DNA of 64,000 nucleotides from Litoditis marina (Eukaryota; Nematoda; Chromadorea; Rhabditida; Rhabditidae), in assembly GCA_964036275.1 (NCBI GenBank), contig CAXIWQ010000122.1, positions 1 through 64,000 on the forward strand, read 5' to 3'. Each line of letters begins with the position of its first letter. Within the stretch, counting starts at the first letter, position 1. Below, one piece after another: positions 12,041 to 26,326 of the stretch. The translations under genes were made by a program, and so were the position numbers. The notes under the pieces were generated by a model, which saw only the letters and a program-made list of their open reading frames with translations, ran no database searches and was not told the origin of the DNA.

Positions 12041-14370
12041 CAGAGAAAAGTTCATACGGCTATCAAGTCTGTTGCTCCCAGCTACAAAAACCTGATACGA
12101 CAATCTATTCTGTGGCGCACAGCCACAAAAGACAAATTAACGCGGTTATTACCTCTTTGCCTTGCAGCTACAGAAAAAAGTTCATACGGCTATCAAGTCT
12201 GTTGCTCCCAGCTACGAAAACCTAATGCGACTTTATATTCTATGGCGCACAGCCACAAAAGACAAATTAACGCGGTTATTGACTCTTTGCCTTGCAGCTA
12301 CAGAAAAAAAATCATACGGCTATCAAGTCTGTTGCTCCCAGCTACGAAAACCTAATACGACTTTATATTCTGTGGCGCACAGCCACAAAACACGAAATAT
12401 CGCGGTTATCGACTTGTTGGCTTGCAGCTACAGAGAAAAGTTCATACGGCTATCAAGTCTGTTGCTCCCAGCTACAAAAACCTGATACGACAATCTATCT
12501 GTGGCGCACAGCCACAAAAGACAAATTAACGCGGTTATTACCTCTTTGCCTTGCAGCTACAGAAAAAAGTTCATACGGCTATCAAGTCTGTTGCTCCCAG
12601 CTACGAAAACCTAATACGACTTTATATTCTGTGGCGCACAGCCACAAAAGACAAATTAACGCGGTTATTGACTCTTTGCCGTGCAGCTACAGAGAATATT
12701 TCATACGGCTATCAAATCTGTTGCTCCCAGCTACAAAAACCTAATACGACAATATATTCTGTGGCGCACAGCCACAAAAACAAATTATCGCGGTTATCGA
12801 CTTGTTGGCTTGCAGTTAAAGAGAAAAGTTCATACGGCTATCAAATCTGTTGCTCCCAGATACAAACACCTAATACGACTTCATATTCTGTGGCGCACAG
12901 CCACAAAAGACAAATTAACGCGGTTATTGACTCTTTGCCGTAAAGCTACAAAAAAAAGTTTATACGGCTATCAAGTATGTTGCTCCCAGCTACAAAGACC
13001 TAACACGACTATATATTCTGTGGCGCACAGCCACAAAAGACGACTTAACGCGGTTATTGACTCTTTGCCTTGCAGCTACAGAAAAAAGTTCATACGGCTA
13101 TCAAGTCTGTTGCTCCCAGATACAAAAACCTAAGACGACTGTATATTCTGTGGCGCACAGCCACAAAAGACGACTTAACGCGGTTATTGACTCTTTGCCT
13201 TGCAGCTACAGAAAAAAGTTCATACGGCTATCAAGTCTGTTGCTCCCAGCTACAAAAACCTAATACGACAATCTATTTTGTGGCGCACATCCACCAAATA
13301 CAAATTAACGCGGTTATTACCTCTTTGCCTTGCAGCTACAGAAAAAAGTTTATACGGCTATCAAGTCTGTTGCTCCCAGCTACAAAAACCTAATACGATT
13401 ATCTATTCTGTGGCGCACAGCCACGAAATACGAATTAACGCGGTTATCGACTCTTCGGCTTGCAGTTACAGAAAAAAAACTCATACGGCAATCAAGTCTG
13501 TTGCTCCCAACTACAAAAACCTAATACAACTATCTTTTCTGTGGCACACAGCCACAAAATACGAATTAACGCGGTTATTGACTCTTTGCCTTGCAGCTAC
13601 AGAAAAAAGTTTATACGGCTATCAAGTATGTTGCTCCCAGCTAGAAAAACCTAATACGACTTTATGTTCTGTGGCGCACAGCCACAAAAGACAAATTAAC
13701 GCGGTTATTGACTCTTTGCCTTGCAGCTACAAAAAAAAGTTCATACGGCTATCAAGTATGTTGCTCCCAGCTCGAAAAACCCAATACAACTATCTTTTCT
13801 GTGGCACACAGCCACAAATTACGAATTAACGCGGTTATCGACTCTTTGCCTTCCAGCTACAGAAAAAAGTTTATACGGCTATCAAGTCTGTTGCTCCTGG
13901 CTACAAAAACCTAATACGACTTTATGTTCTGTGGCGCACAGCCACAAAAGACAAATTAACGCGGTTATTGACTCTTTGCCTTGCAGCTACAAAAAAAAGT
14001 TCATACGGCTATCAAGTACGTTGCTCCCAGCTAGAAAAACCCAATACAACTATCTTTTCTGTGGCACACAGCCACAAAAGACGAATTAACGCGGTTATTG
14101 ACTCTTTGCCTTGCAGCTACAGGAAAAAGTTTATACGGCTATCAAGTCTGTTGCTCCCAGCTACAAAAACCTAATACGACTTACTATTCTGTGGCGCACA
14201 GCCACAAAAGACAAATTAACGCGGTTATTGACTCTTTACCGTGCAGCTATAGAAAAAAGTTTATACGGCTATCGAGTATGTTGCTCCCAGCTACAAAAAC
14301 CTAATACGACAATCTATTCTGTGGCGCACAGCCACAAAATACGAATTAACGCGGTTATCGACTCTTTGCC

Positions 14371-17300
14371 TTGCAACTACAGAGAACAGTTCATACGGCT
14401 ATCAAGTCTGTTGCTCCCAGATACAAAAACCTAATACGACTATCTATTATGTGGCGCACAGCCACAAAATACGAATTAACGCGGTTATCGTCTCTTTGGC
14501 TTGCAGTTACAGAGAAAAGTTCATACGGCTATCAAATCTGTTGCTCCCAGCTACAAAAACCTAATACGACAATCTATTCTGTGGCGCACAGACATAAAAT
14601 ACAAAATAACGCGGTTATTGACTCTTTGGCTTGCAGTTACAGAGAAAAGTTTATACGGCTATCAAGTCTGTTGCTCCCAACTACAAAAACCTAATACGAC
14701 TTTATATTCTGTGGCGCACAACCACAAAAGACAAATTAACGCGGTTATTGACTCTTTGCCTTGCAGCTACAGAAAAAAGTTTATACGGCTATCAAGTCTG
14801 TTGCTCCCAGCTACAAAAACCTAATACGATTATCTATTCTGTGGCGCACAGCCACGAAATACGAATTAACGCGGTTATCGACTCTTCGGCTTGCAGTTAC
14901 AGAAAAAAACTCATACGGCAATCAAGTCTGTTGCTCCCAACTACAAAAACCTAATACAACTATCTTTTCTGTGGCACACAGCCACAAAATACGAATTAAC
15001 GCGGTTATTGACTCTTTGCCTTGCAGCTACAGAAAAAAGTTTATACGGCTATCAAGTATGTTGCTCCCAGCTAGAAAAACCTAATACGACTTTATGTTCT
15101 GTGGCGCACAGCCACAAAAGACAAATTAACGCGGTTATTGACTCTTTGCCTTGCAGCTACAAAAAAAAGTTCATACGGCTATCAATTATGTTGCTCCCAG
15201 CTCGAAAAACCCAATACAACTATCTTTTCTGTGGCACACAGCCACAAATTACGAATTAACGCGGTTATCGACTCTTTGCCTTGCAGCTACAGAAAAAAGT
15301 TTATACGGCTATCAAGTCTGTTGCTCCTGGCTACAAAAACCTAATACGACTTTATGTTCTGTGGCGCACAGCCACAAAAGACAAATTAACGCGGTTATTG
15401 ACTCTTTGCCTTGCAGCTACAAAAAAAAGTTCATACGGCTATCAAATACGTTGCTCCCAGCTAGAAAAACCCAATACAACTATCTTTTCTGTGGCACACA
15501 GCCACAAAAGACGAATTAACGCGGTTATTGACTCTTTGCCTTGCAGCTACAGAAAAAAGTTTATACGGCTATCAAGTCTGTTGCTCCCAGCTACAAAAAC
15601 CTAATACGACTTACTATTCTGTGGCGCACAGCCACAAAAGTCAAATTAACGCGGTTATTGACTCTTTACCGTGCAGCTATAGAAAAAAGTTTATACGGCT
15701 ATCGAGTATGTTGCTCCCAGCTACAAAAACCTAATACGACAATCTATTCTGTGGCGCACAGCCACAAAATACGAATTAACGCGGTTATCGACTCTTTGCC
15801 TTGCAACTACAGAGAACAGTTCATACGGCTATCAAGTCTGTTGCTCCCAGATACAAAAACCTAATACGACTATCTATTATGTGGCGCACAGCCACAAAAT
15901 ACGAATTAACGCGGTTATCGTCTCTTTGGCTTGCAGTTACAGAGAAAAGTTCATACGGCTATCAAATCTGTTGCTCCCAGCTACAAAAACCTAATACGAC
16001 AATCTATTCTGTGGCGCACAGCCATAAAATACAAAATAACGCGGTTATTGACTCTTTGGCTTGCAGTTACAGAGAAAAGTTTATACGGCTATCAAGTCTG
16101 TTGCTCCCAACTACAAAAACCTAATACGACTTTATATTCTGTGGCGCACAACCACAAAATACGAATTAACGCGGTTATTGACTCTTTGCCTTGCAGCTAC
16201 AGAAAAAAGTTTATACGGCTATCAAGTATGTTGCTCCCAGCTAGAAAAACCTAATACGACTTTATGTTCTGTGGCGCACAGCCACAAAAGACAAATTAAC
16301 GCGGTTATTGACTCTTTGCCTTGCAGCTACAAAAAAAAGTTCATACGGCTATCAAGTATGTTGCTCCCAGCTCGAAAAACCCAATACAACTATCTTTTCT
16401 GTGGCACACAGCCACAAATTACGAATTAACGCGGTTATCGACTCTTTGCCTTGCAGCTACAGAAAAAAGTTTATACGGCTATCAAGTCTGTTGCTCCTGG
16501 CTACAAAAACCTAATACGACTTTATGTTCTGTGGCGCACAGCCACAAAAGACAAATTAACGCGGTTATTGACTCTTTGCCTTGCAGCTACAAAAAAAAGT
16601 TCATACGGCTATCAAGTACGTTGCTCCCAGCTAGAAAAACCCAATACAACTATCTTTTCTGTGGCACACAGCCACAAAAGACGAATTAACGCGGTTATTG
16701 ACTCTTTACCGTGCAGCTACAGAAAAAAGTTCATACGGCTATCAAGTCTGTTGCTCCCAGATACAAAAACCTAATACGACTATCTATTATGTGGCGCACA
16801 GCCACAAAATACGAATTAACGCGGTTATCGTCTCTTTGGCTTGCAGTTACAGAGAAAAGTTCATACGGCTATCAAATCTGTTGCTCCCAGCTACAAAAAC
16901 CTAATACGACAATCTATTCTGTGGCGCACAGCCATAAAATACAAAATAACGCGGTTATTGACTCTTTGGCTTGCAGTTACAGAGAAAAGTTTATACGGCT
17001 ATCAAGTCTGTTGCTCCCAACTACAAAAACCTAATACGACTTTATATTCTGTGGCGCACAACCACAAAAGACAAATTAACGCGGTTATTGACTCTTTGCC
17101 TTGCAGCTACAGAAAAAAGTTTATACGGCTATCAAGTCTGTTGCTCCCAGCTACAAAAACCTAATACGATTATCTATTCTGTGGCGCACAGCCACGAAAT
17201 ACGAATTAACGCGGTTATCGACTCTTCGGCTTGCAGTTACAGAAAAAAACTCATACGGCAATCAAGTCTGTTGCTCCCAACTACAAAAACCTAATACAAC

Positions 17301-18140
17301 TATCTTTTCTGTGGCACACAGCCACAAAATACGAATTAACGCGGTTATTGACTCTTTGCCTTGCAGCTACAGAAAAAAGTTTATACGGCTATCAAGTATG
17401 TTGCTCCCAGCTAGAAAAACCTAATACGACTTTATGTTCTGTGGCGCACAGCCACAAAAGACAAATTAACGCGGTTATTGACTCTTTGCCTTGCAGCTAC
17501 AAAAAAAAGTTCATACGGCTATCAAGTATGTTGCTCCCAGCTCGAAAAACCCAATACAACTATCTTTTCTGTGGCACACAGCCACAAATTACGAATTAAC
17601 GCGGTTATCGACTCTTTGCCTTGCAGCTACAGAAAAAAGTTTATACGGCTATCAAGTCTGTTGCTCCTGGCTACAAAAACCTAATACGACTTTATGTTCT
17701 GTGGCGCACAGCCACAAAAGACAAATTAACGCGGTTATTGACTCTTTGCCTTGCAGCTACAAAAAAAAGTTCATACGGCTATCAAGTACGTTGCTCCCAG
17801 CTAGAAAAACCCAATACAACTATCTTTTCTGTGGCACACAGCCACAAAAGACGAATTAACGCGGTTATTGACTCTTTGCCTTGCAGCTACAGAAAAAAGT
17901 TTATACGGCTATCAAGTCTGTTGCTCCCAGCTACAAAAACCTAATACGACTTACTATTCTGTGGCGCACAGCCACAAAAGACAAATTAACGCGGTTATTG
18001 ACTCTTTACCGTGCAGCTACAGAAAAAAGTTCATACGGCTATCAAGTCTGTTGCTCCCAGATACAAAAACCTAATACGACTATCTATTATGTGGCGCACA
18101 GCCACAAAATACGAATTAACGCGGTTATCGTCTCTTTGGC
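14371..18140. repeat. Nested higher-order repeats at 1,170, 1,430 and 2,340 bp
   Basis: The CCAATACAAC / GCTCCTGGCTAC variant series recurs at about 15.15, 16.32 and 17.49 kb, each step being exactly nine monomers (1,170 bp). The unit at 14371 matches 15801 (eleven monomers). The unit at 14891 matches 17231 (eighteen monomers). Exact multiples of 130 point to unequal exchange in register. Confidence 0.75.
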
Positions 18141-20164
18141 TTGCAGTTACAGAGAAAAGTTCATACGGCTATCAAATCTGTTGCTCCCAGCTACAAAAAC
18201 CTAATACGACAATCTATTCTGTGGCGCACAGCCATAAAATACAAAATAACGCGGTTATTGACTCTTTGGCTTGCAGTTACAGAGAAAAGTTTATACGGCT
18301 ATCAAGTCTGTTGCTCCCAGCTACAAAAACCTAATACGACTCCATATTCTGTGGCGCACAGCCACAAAAGACAAATTAACGCGGTTATTGACTCTTTGCC
18401 GTAAAGCTACAGAAAAAAGTTTATACGGCTATCAAGTATGTTGCTCCCAGCTACAAAGACCTAACACGACTATATATTTTGTGGCGCACAGCCACAAAAG
18501 ACGACTTAACGCGGTTATTGACTCTTTGCATTGCAGCTACAGAAAAAAGTTCATACGGCTATCAAGTCTGTTGCTCCCAGATACAAAAACCTAAGACGAC
18601 TATATATTTTGTGGCGCACAGCCACAAAATACGAATTAACGCGTTATTGACTCTTTGCCTTGCAGCTACAGAGAACAGTTCATACGGCTATCAAATCTGT
18701 TGCTCCCAGCTACAAACACCTAATACGACAATCTATTTTGTGGCGCACATCCACCAAATACGAATTAACGCGGTTATTGACTCTTTGCCTTGCACCTACA
18801 AAAAAAATCATACGGCTATCAAGTCTGTTGCTCCCAACTACAAAAACCTAATACGACTTTATATTCTGTGGCGCACAACCACAAAAGACAAATTAACGCG
18901 GTTATTGACTCTTTGCCTTGCAGCTACAGAAAAAAGTTTATACGGCTATCAAGTCTGTTGCTCCCAGCTACAAAAACCTAATACGATTATCTATTCTGTG
19001 ACGCACAGCCACGAAATACGAATCAACGCGGTTATCGACTCTTCGGCTTGCATTTACAGAAAAAAAAAACTCATACGGCAATCAAGTCTGTTGCTCCCAA
19101 CTACAAAAACCTAATACGACTTTATATTCTGTGGCGCACAGCCACCAAAGACAGATTAACGCGGTTATTGACTCTTTGCCTTGCAGCTACAGAAAAAAGT
19201 TTATACGGCTATCAAGTATGTTGCTCCCAGCTAGAAAAAACCAATACAACTATCTATTCTGTGGCGCACAGCCATAAAATACGAAATAACGCGGTTATTG
19301 ACTCTTTGGCTTGCAGTTACAGAGAAAAGTTTATACGGCTATCAAGTCTGTTGCTCCCAGCTACAAAAACCTAATACGACTCCATATTCTTTGGCGCACA
19401 GCCACAAAAGACAAATTAACGCGGTTATTGACTCTTTGCCGTAAAGCTACAGAAAAAAGTTTATACGGCTATCAAGTATGTTGCTCCCAGCTACAAAGAC
19501 CTAACACGACTATATATTTTGTGGCGCACAGCCACAAAAGACGACTTAACGCGGTTATTGACTCTTTGCCTTGCAGCTACAGAAAAAAGTTCATACGGCT
19601 ATCAAGTCTGTTGCTCCCAGATACAAAAACCTAAGACGACTATATATTCTGTGGCGCACAGCCACAAAAGACGAATTAACGCGTTATTGACTCTTTGCCT
19701 TGCAGCTACAGAGAACAGTTCATACGGCTATCAAATCTGTTGCTCCCAGCTACAAAAACCTGATACGACAATCTATTTTGTGGCGCACATCCACCAAATA
19801 CGAATTAACGCGGTTATTGACTCTTTGCCTTGCACCTACAAAAAAAAATCATACGGCTATCAAGTCTGTTGCTCCCAACTACAAAAACCTAATACGACTT
19901 TATATTCTGTGGCGCACAACCACAAAAGACAAATTAACGCGGTTATTGACTCTTTTCCTTGCAGCTACAGAAAAAAGTTTATACGGCTATCAAGTCTGTT
20001 GCTCCCAGCTACAAAAACCTAATACGATTATCTATTCTGTGGCGCACAGCCACGAAATACGAATCAACGCGGTTATCGACTCTTCGGCTTGCAGTTACAG
20101 AAAAAAAAACTCATACGGCAATCAAGTCTGTTGCTCCCAACTACAAAAACCTAATACGACTTTA

Positions 20165-23100
20165 TATTCTGTGGCGCACAGCCACAAAAGACAGATTAAC
20201 GCGGTTATTGACTCTTTGCCTTGCAGCTACAGAAAAAAGTTCATACGGCTATCAAGTATGTTGCTCCCAGCTAGAAAAACCCAATACAACTATCTTTTCT
20301 GTGGCACACAGCCACAAAATACGAACTAACGCGGTTATTGACTATTTGCCTTGCAGCTACAAAAAAAAGTTTATACGGCTATCAAGTCTGTTGCTCCCAG
20401 CTACAAAAACCTAATACGACTTACTATTCTGTGGCGCACAGCCACAAAAGACAAATTAACGCGATTATTGACTCTTTACCGTGCAGCTACAGAAAACAGT
20501 TTATACGGCTATCGAGTATGTTGCTCCCAGCTACAAAAACCTGATACGACAATCTATTCTGTGGCGCACAGCCACAAAATACGAATTAACGCGGTTGTCG
20601 ACTCTTTGCCTTGCAACTACAGAGAACAGTTCATACGGCTATCAAGTCTGTTGCTCCCAGATACAAAAACCTAATACGACTATCTATTATGTGGCGCACA
20701 GCCACAAAATACGAATTAACGCGGTTATCGACTTTTTGGCTTGCAGTTACAGAGAAAAGTTCATACGGCTATCAAATCTGTTGCTCCCAGCTACAAAAAC
20801 CTAATACGACAATCTATTCTGTGGCGCACAGCCATAACATACGAAATAACGCGGTTATTGACTCTTTGGCTTGCAGTTACAGAGAAAAATTTATACGGCT
20901 ATCAAGTCTGTTGCTCCCAGCTACAAAAACCTAATACGACTCCATATTCTGTGGCGCACAGCCACAAAAGACAAATTAACGCGGTTATTGACTCTTTGCC
21001 GTAAAGCTACAAAATAAAAGTTTATACGGCTATCAAGTATGTTGCTCCCAGCTACAAAGACCTAACACGACTATATATTTAGTGGCGCACAGCCACAAAA
21101 GACGACTTAACGCGGTTATTGACTCTTTGCCTTGCAGCTACAGAAAAAAGTTCATACGGCTATCAAGTCTGTTGCTCCCAGATACAAAAACCTAAGACGA
21201 CTATATATTCTGTGGCGCACAGCCACAAAAGACGAATTAACGCGTTATTGACTCTTTGCCTTGCAGCTACAGAGAACAGTTCATACGGCTATCAAGTCTG
21301 TTGCTCCCAACTACAAAAACCTAATACGACTTTATATTCTGTGGCGCACAACCACAAAAGACAAATTAACGCGGTTATTGACTCTTTGCCTTGCAGCTAC
21401 AGAAAAAAGTTTATACGGCTATCAAGTCTGTTGCTCCCAGCTACAAAAACCTAAGACGACTATATATTCTGTGGCGCACAGCCACAAAAAACGAATTAAC
21501 GCGTTATTGACTCTTTTTCTTGCAGCTACAGAGAACAGTTCATACGGCTATCAAATCTGTTTCTCCCAGCTACAAAAACCTAATACAACAATCTATTTTG
21601 TGGCGCACATCCACCAAATACGAATTAACGCGGTTATTGACTTTTTGCCTTGCACCTACAAAAAAAATCATACGGCTATCAAGTCTGTTGCTCCCAACTA
21701 CAAAAACCTAATACGACTTTATATTCTGTGGCGCACAACCACAAAAGACAAATTAACGCGGTTATTGACTCTTTGCCTTGCAGCTACAGAAAAAAGTTTA
21801 TACGGTTATCAAGTCTGTTGCTCCCAGCTAGAAAAACCCAATACAACTATCTTTTCTGTGGCACACAGCCACAAAAGACAAATTAACGCGGTTATTAACT
21901 CTTTGCCTTGCAGCTACAGAGAAAAGTTTATACGGCTATCAAGTCTGTTGCTCCCAGCTACAAAAACCTAATACGACTTACTATTCTGTGGCGCACAGCC
22001 ACAAAAGACAAATAACGCGTTATTGACTCTTTTTCTTGCAGCTACAGAGAACAGTTCATACGGCTATCAAATCTGTTTCTCCCAGCTACAAAAACCTAAT
22101 ACAACAATCTATTTTGTGGCGCACATCCACCAAATACGAATTAACGCGGTTATTGACTTTTTGCCTTGCACCTACAAAAAAAATCATACGGCTATCAAGT
22201 CTGTTGCTCCCAGCTAGAAAAACCCAATACAACTATCTTTTCTGTGGCACACAGCCACAAAAGACAAATTAACGCGGTTATCGACTCCTTGCCTTGCAAC
22301 TACAGAGAACAGTTCATACGGCTATCAAGTCTGTTGCTCCCAGATACAAAAACCTAATACGACTATCTATTATGTGGCGCACAGCCACAAAATACGAATT
22401 AACGCGGTTATCGACTCTTTGGCTTGCAGTTACAGAGAAAAGTTCATACGGCTATCAAATCTGTTGCTCCCAGCTACAAAAACCTAATACGACAATCTAT
22501 TCTGTGGCGCACAGCCATAACATACGAAATAACGCGGTTATTGACTCTTTGGCTTGCAGTCACAGAGAAAAGTTTATACGGCTATCAAGTCTGTTGCTCC
22601 CAGCTACAAAAACCTAATACGACTCCATATTCTGTGGCGCACAGCCACAAAAGACAGATTAACGCGGTTATTGACTCTTTGCCTTGCAGCTACAGAAAAA
22701 AGTTTATACGGCTATCAAGTATGTTGCTCCCAGCTAGAAAAACCCAATACAACTATCTTTTCTGTGGCACACAGCCACAAAATACGAACTAACGCGGTTA
22801 TTGACTATTTGCCTTGCAGCTACAAAAAAAAGTTTATACGGCTATCAAGTCTGTTGCTCCCAGCTACAAAAACCTAATACGACTTACTATTCTGTGGCGC
22901 ACAGCCACAAAAGACAAATTAACGCGATTATTGACTCTTTACCGTGCAGCTACAGAAAACAGTTTATACGGCTATCGAGTATGTTGCTCCCAGCTACAAA
23001 AACCTGATACGACAATCTATTCTGTGGCGCACAGCCACAAAATACGAATTAACGCGGTTGTCGACTCTTTGCCTTGCAACTACAGAGAACAGTTCATACG

Positions 23101-25090
23101 GCTATCAAGTCTGTTGCTCCCAGATACAAAAACCTAATACGACTATCTATTATGTGGCGCACAGCCACAAAATACGAATTAACGCGGTTATCGACTTTTT
23201 GGCTTGCAGTTACAGAGAAAAGTTCATACGGCTATCAAATCTGTTGCTCCCAGCTACAAAAACCTAATACGACAATCTATTCTGTGGCGCACAGCCATAA
23301 CATACGAAATAACGCGGTTATTGACTCTTTGGCTTGCAGTTACAGAGAAAAATTTATACGGCTATCAAGTCTGTTGCTCCCAGCTACAAAAACCTAATAC
23401 GACTCCATATTCTGTGGCGCACAGCCACAAAAGACAAATTAACGCGGTTATTGACTCTTTGCCGTAAAGCTACAAAATAAAAGTTTATACGGCTATCAAG
23501 TATGTTGCTCCCAGCTACAAAGACCTAACACGACTATATATTTAGTGGCGCACAGCCACAAAAGACGACTTAACGCGGTTATTGACTCTTTGCCTTGCAG
23601 CTACAGAAAAAAGTTCATACGGCTATCAAGTCTGTTGCTCCCAGATACAAAAACCTAAGACGACTATATATTCTGTGGCGCACAGCCACAAAAGACGAAT
23701 TAACGCGTTATTGACTCTTTGCCTTGCAGCTACAGAGAACAGTTCATACGGCTATCAAGTCTGTTGCTCCCAACTACAAAAACCTAATACGACTTTATAT
23801 TCTGTGGCGCACAACCACAAAAGACAAATTAACGCGGTTATTGACTCTTTGCCTTGCAGCTACAGAAAAAAGTTTATACGGCTATCAAGTCTGTTGCTCC
23901 CAGCTACAAAAACCTAAGACGACTATATATTCTGTGGCGCACAGCCACAAAAAACGAATTAACGCGTTATTGACTCTTTTTCTTGCAGCTACAGAGAACA
24001 GTTCATACGGCTATCAAATCTGTTTCTCCCAGCTACAAAAACCTAATACAACAATCTATTTTGTGGCGCACATCCACCAAATACGAATTAACGCGGTTAT
24101 TGACTTTTTGCCTTGCACCTACAAAAAAAATCATACGGCTATCAAGTCTGTTGCTCCCAACTACAAAAACCTAATACGACTTTATATTCTGTGGCGCACA
24201 ACCACAAAAGACAAATTAACGCGGTTATTGACTCTTTGCCTTGCAGCTACAGAAAAAAGTTTATACGGTTATCAAGTCTGTTGCTCCCAGCTAGAAAAAC
24301 CCAATACAACTATCTTTTCTGTGGCACACAGCCACAAAAGACAAATTAACGCGGTTATTAACTCTTTGCCTTGCAGCTACAGAGAAAAGTTTATACGGCT
24401 ATCAAGTCTGTTGCTCCCAGCTACAAAAACCTAATACGACTTACTATTCTGTGGCGCACAGCCACAAAAGACAAATAACGCGTTATTGACTCTTTTTCTT
24501 GCAGCTACAGAGAACAGTTCATACGGCTATCAAATCTGTTTCTCCCAGCTACAAAAACCTAATACAACAATCTATTTTGTGGCGCACATCCACCAAATAC
24601 GAATTAACGCGGTTATTGACTTTTTGCCTTGCACCTACAAAAAAAATCATACGGCTATCAAGTCTGTTGCTCCCAGCTAGAAAAACCCAATACAACTATC
24701 TTTTCTGTGGCACACAGCCACAAAAGACAAATTAACGCGGTTATCGACTCCTTGCCTTGCAACTACAGAGAACAGTTCATACGGCTATCAAGTCTGTTGC
24801 TCCCAGATACAAAAACCTAATACGACTATCTATTATGTGGCGCACAGCCACAAAATACGAATTAACGCGGTTATCGACTCTTTGGCTTGCAGTTACAGAG
24901 AAAAGTTCATACGGCTATCAAATCTGTTGCTCCCAGCTACAAAAACCTAATACGACAATCTATTCTGTGGCGCACAGCCATAACATACGAAATAACGCGG
25001 TTATTGACTCTTTGGCTTGCAGTCACAGAGAAAAGTTTATACGGCTATCAAGTCTGTTGCTCCCAGCTACAAAAACCTAATACGACTCCA
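20165..25090. repeat. Higher-order tandem duplication, offset 2,463 bp
   Basis: A block of nearly nineteen monomers is present twice in tandem, about 20.17-22.63 and 22.63-25.09 kb. Rare markers repeat at the same offset: GACTATTTGCCTTGC (20341 and 22804), AAAGCTACAAAATAAAAG (21003 and 23466), TATATTTAGTGGCGC (21075 and 23538) and CTGTTTCTCCCAGC (21558 and 24021). I saw very few differences between the copies, so this duplication is recent. Confidence 0.88.
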
Positions 25091-25913
25091 TATTCTGTGG
25101 CGCACAGCCACAAAAGACAAATTAACGCGGTTATTGACTCTTTGCCGTAAAGCTACAGAAAAACGTTTATACGGCTATCAAGTATGTTGCTCCCAGCTAC
25201 AAAGACTCAACACGACTATATATTTCGTGGCGCACAGCCACAAAAGACGACTTAACGCGGTTGTTGACTCTTTGCCTTGCAGCTACAGAAAAAAGTTCAT
25301 ACGGCTATCAAGTATGTTGCTCCCAGATACAAAAACTTAAGACGACTATATATTCTGTGGCGCACAGCCACAACAAACGAATTAACGCGTTATTGACTCT
25401 TTGCCTTGCAGCTACAGAGAACAGTTCATACGGCTATCAAATCTGTTTCTCCCAGCTACAAAAACCTAATACAACAATCTATTTTGTGGCGCACATCCAC
25501 CAAATACGAATTAACGCGGTTATTGACTTTTTGCCTTGCAGCTACAGAAAAAAGTTCATACGGCTATCAAGTATGTTGCTCCCAGATACAAAAACTTAAG
25601 ACGACTATATATTCTGTGGCGCACAGCCACAACAAACGAATTAACGCGGTTATTAACTCTTTGCCTTGCAGCTACAGAGAAAAGTTTATACGGCTATCAA
25701 GTCTGTTGCTCCCAGCTACAAAAACCTAATACGACTTACTATTCTGTGGCGCACAGCCACAAAAGACAAATAACGCGGTTATTGACTCTTTACCGTGCAG
25801 CTACAGGAAAAAAGTTTATACGGCTATCGAGTATGTTGCTCCCAGCTACAAAAACCTAATACGACAATCTATTCTGTGGCGCACAGCCACAAAGTACGAA
25901 TTAACGCGGTTAT

Positions 25914-26326
25914 TGTTCGACAGTCAGTGGAGAACTGCCTATTACTATTTCAATACTATTGCCACGCGGAGTTAACTATATAATATAATAAGTATCTGAT
26001 TGATATTATCACCACATATGAGCATTAGGGGAGAAATATGGGAGAGACATGTTATAGAGAAACTGTATTCATAGTAGAACATAACAAGTTAGCAATACAA
26101 GTTTATTATAATATAAATGAATATACGAGTAGTTATCTATGAGAGATAACCGAGAGAGCGAGTAGCCCAGAGCGTATCCCATGGTCGGTGTAAGTTGAAG
26201 AGTGAGCTCCTCTTGTCTTCTTTCCACGTGCCAACACTGCATTAACATGTCTGGCGCTCACGTGCGCAGTCGCTATGCTAATCAGCTGCGCCCGTGCAAC
26301 ATGCTAAGTTTAGGCTATGCCGAACA
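25914..26326 (-). repeat. 3' long terminal repeat (413 bp) of the LTR element
   Basis: Direct repeat of 32240-32652. The ends are TGTTCG and CGAACA, a 6-bp inverted pair of the usual TG...CA type. I could find a single difference from its partner (GAGAGATAACC here near 26142, GAGATATAACC there). AT-rich TATA-like runs (ACTATATAATATAATAAG) lie near 25974-25991, but I cannot assign a promoter. On the minus strand this copy is the downstream LTR. Confidence 0.93.

Larger units (their letters stand above)
5681..25913. repeat. 130-bp satellite array, tract 2
   Basis: About 156 monomers of the same satellite in the same orientation, resuming in register after the RTE insertion and ending at the LTR element. 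Sub-family domains are visible. About 7.7-12.6 kb is dominated by units with CCTGATACGACAATC, GTTATTACCTC and AGGAAAAAGGTT. About 13.3-18.0 kb is dominated by units with CTAGAAAAACCCAATACAAC and GGCACACAGCCAC. About 18.2-25.7 kb carries CACATCCACCAAATACG and ACGCGTTATTGAC variants. Exactly 130-bp spacing holds over long runs, for example from 7742 to 8392. No insertion or gene was seen inside this tract. Confidence 0.97.
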
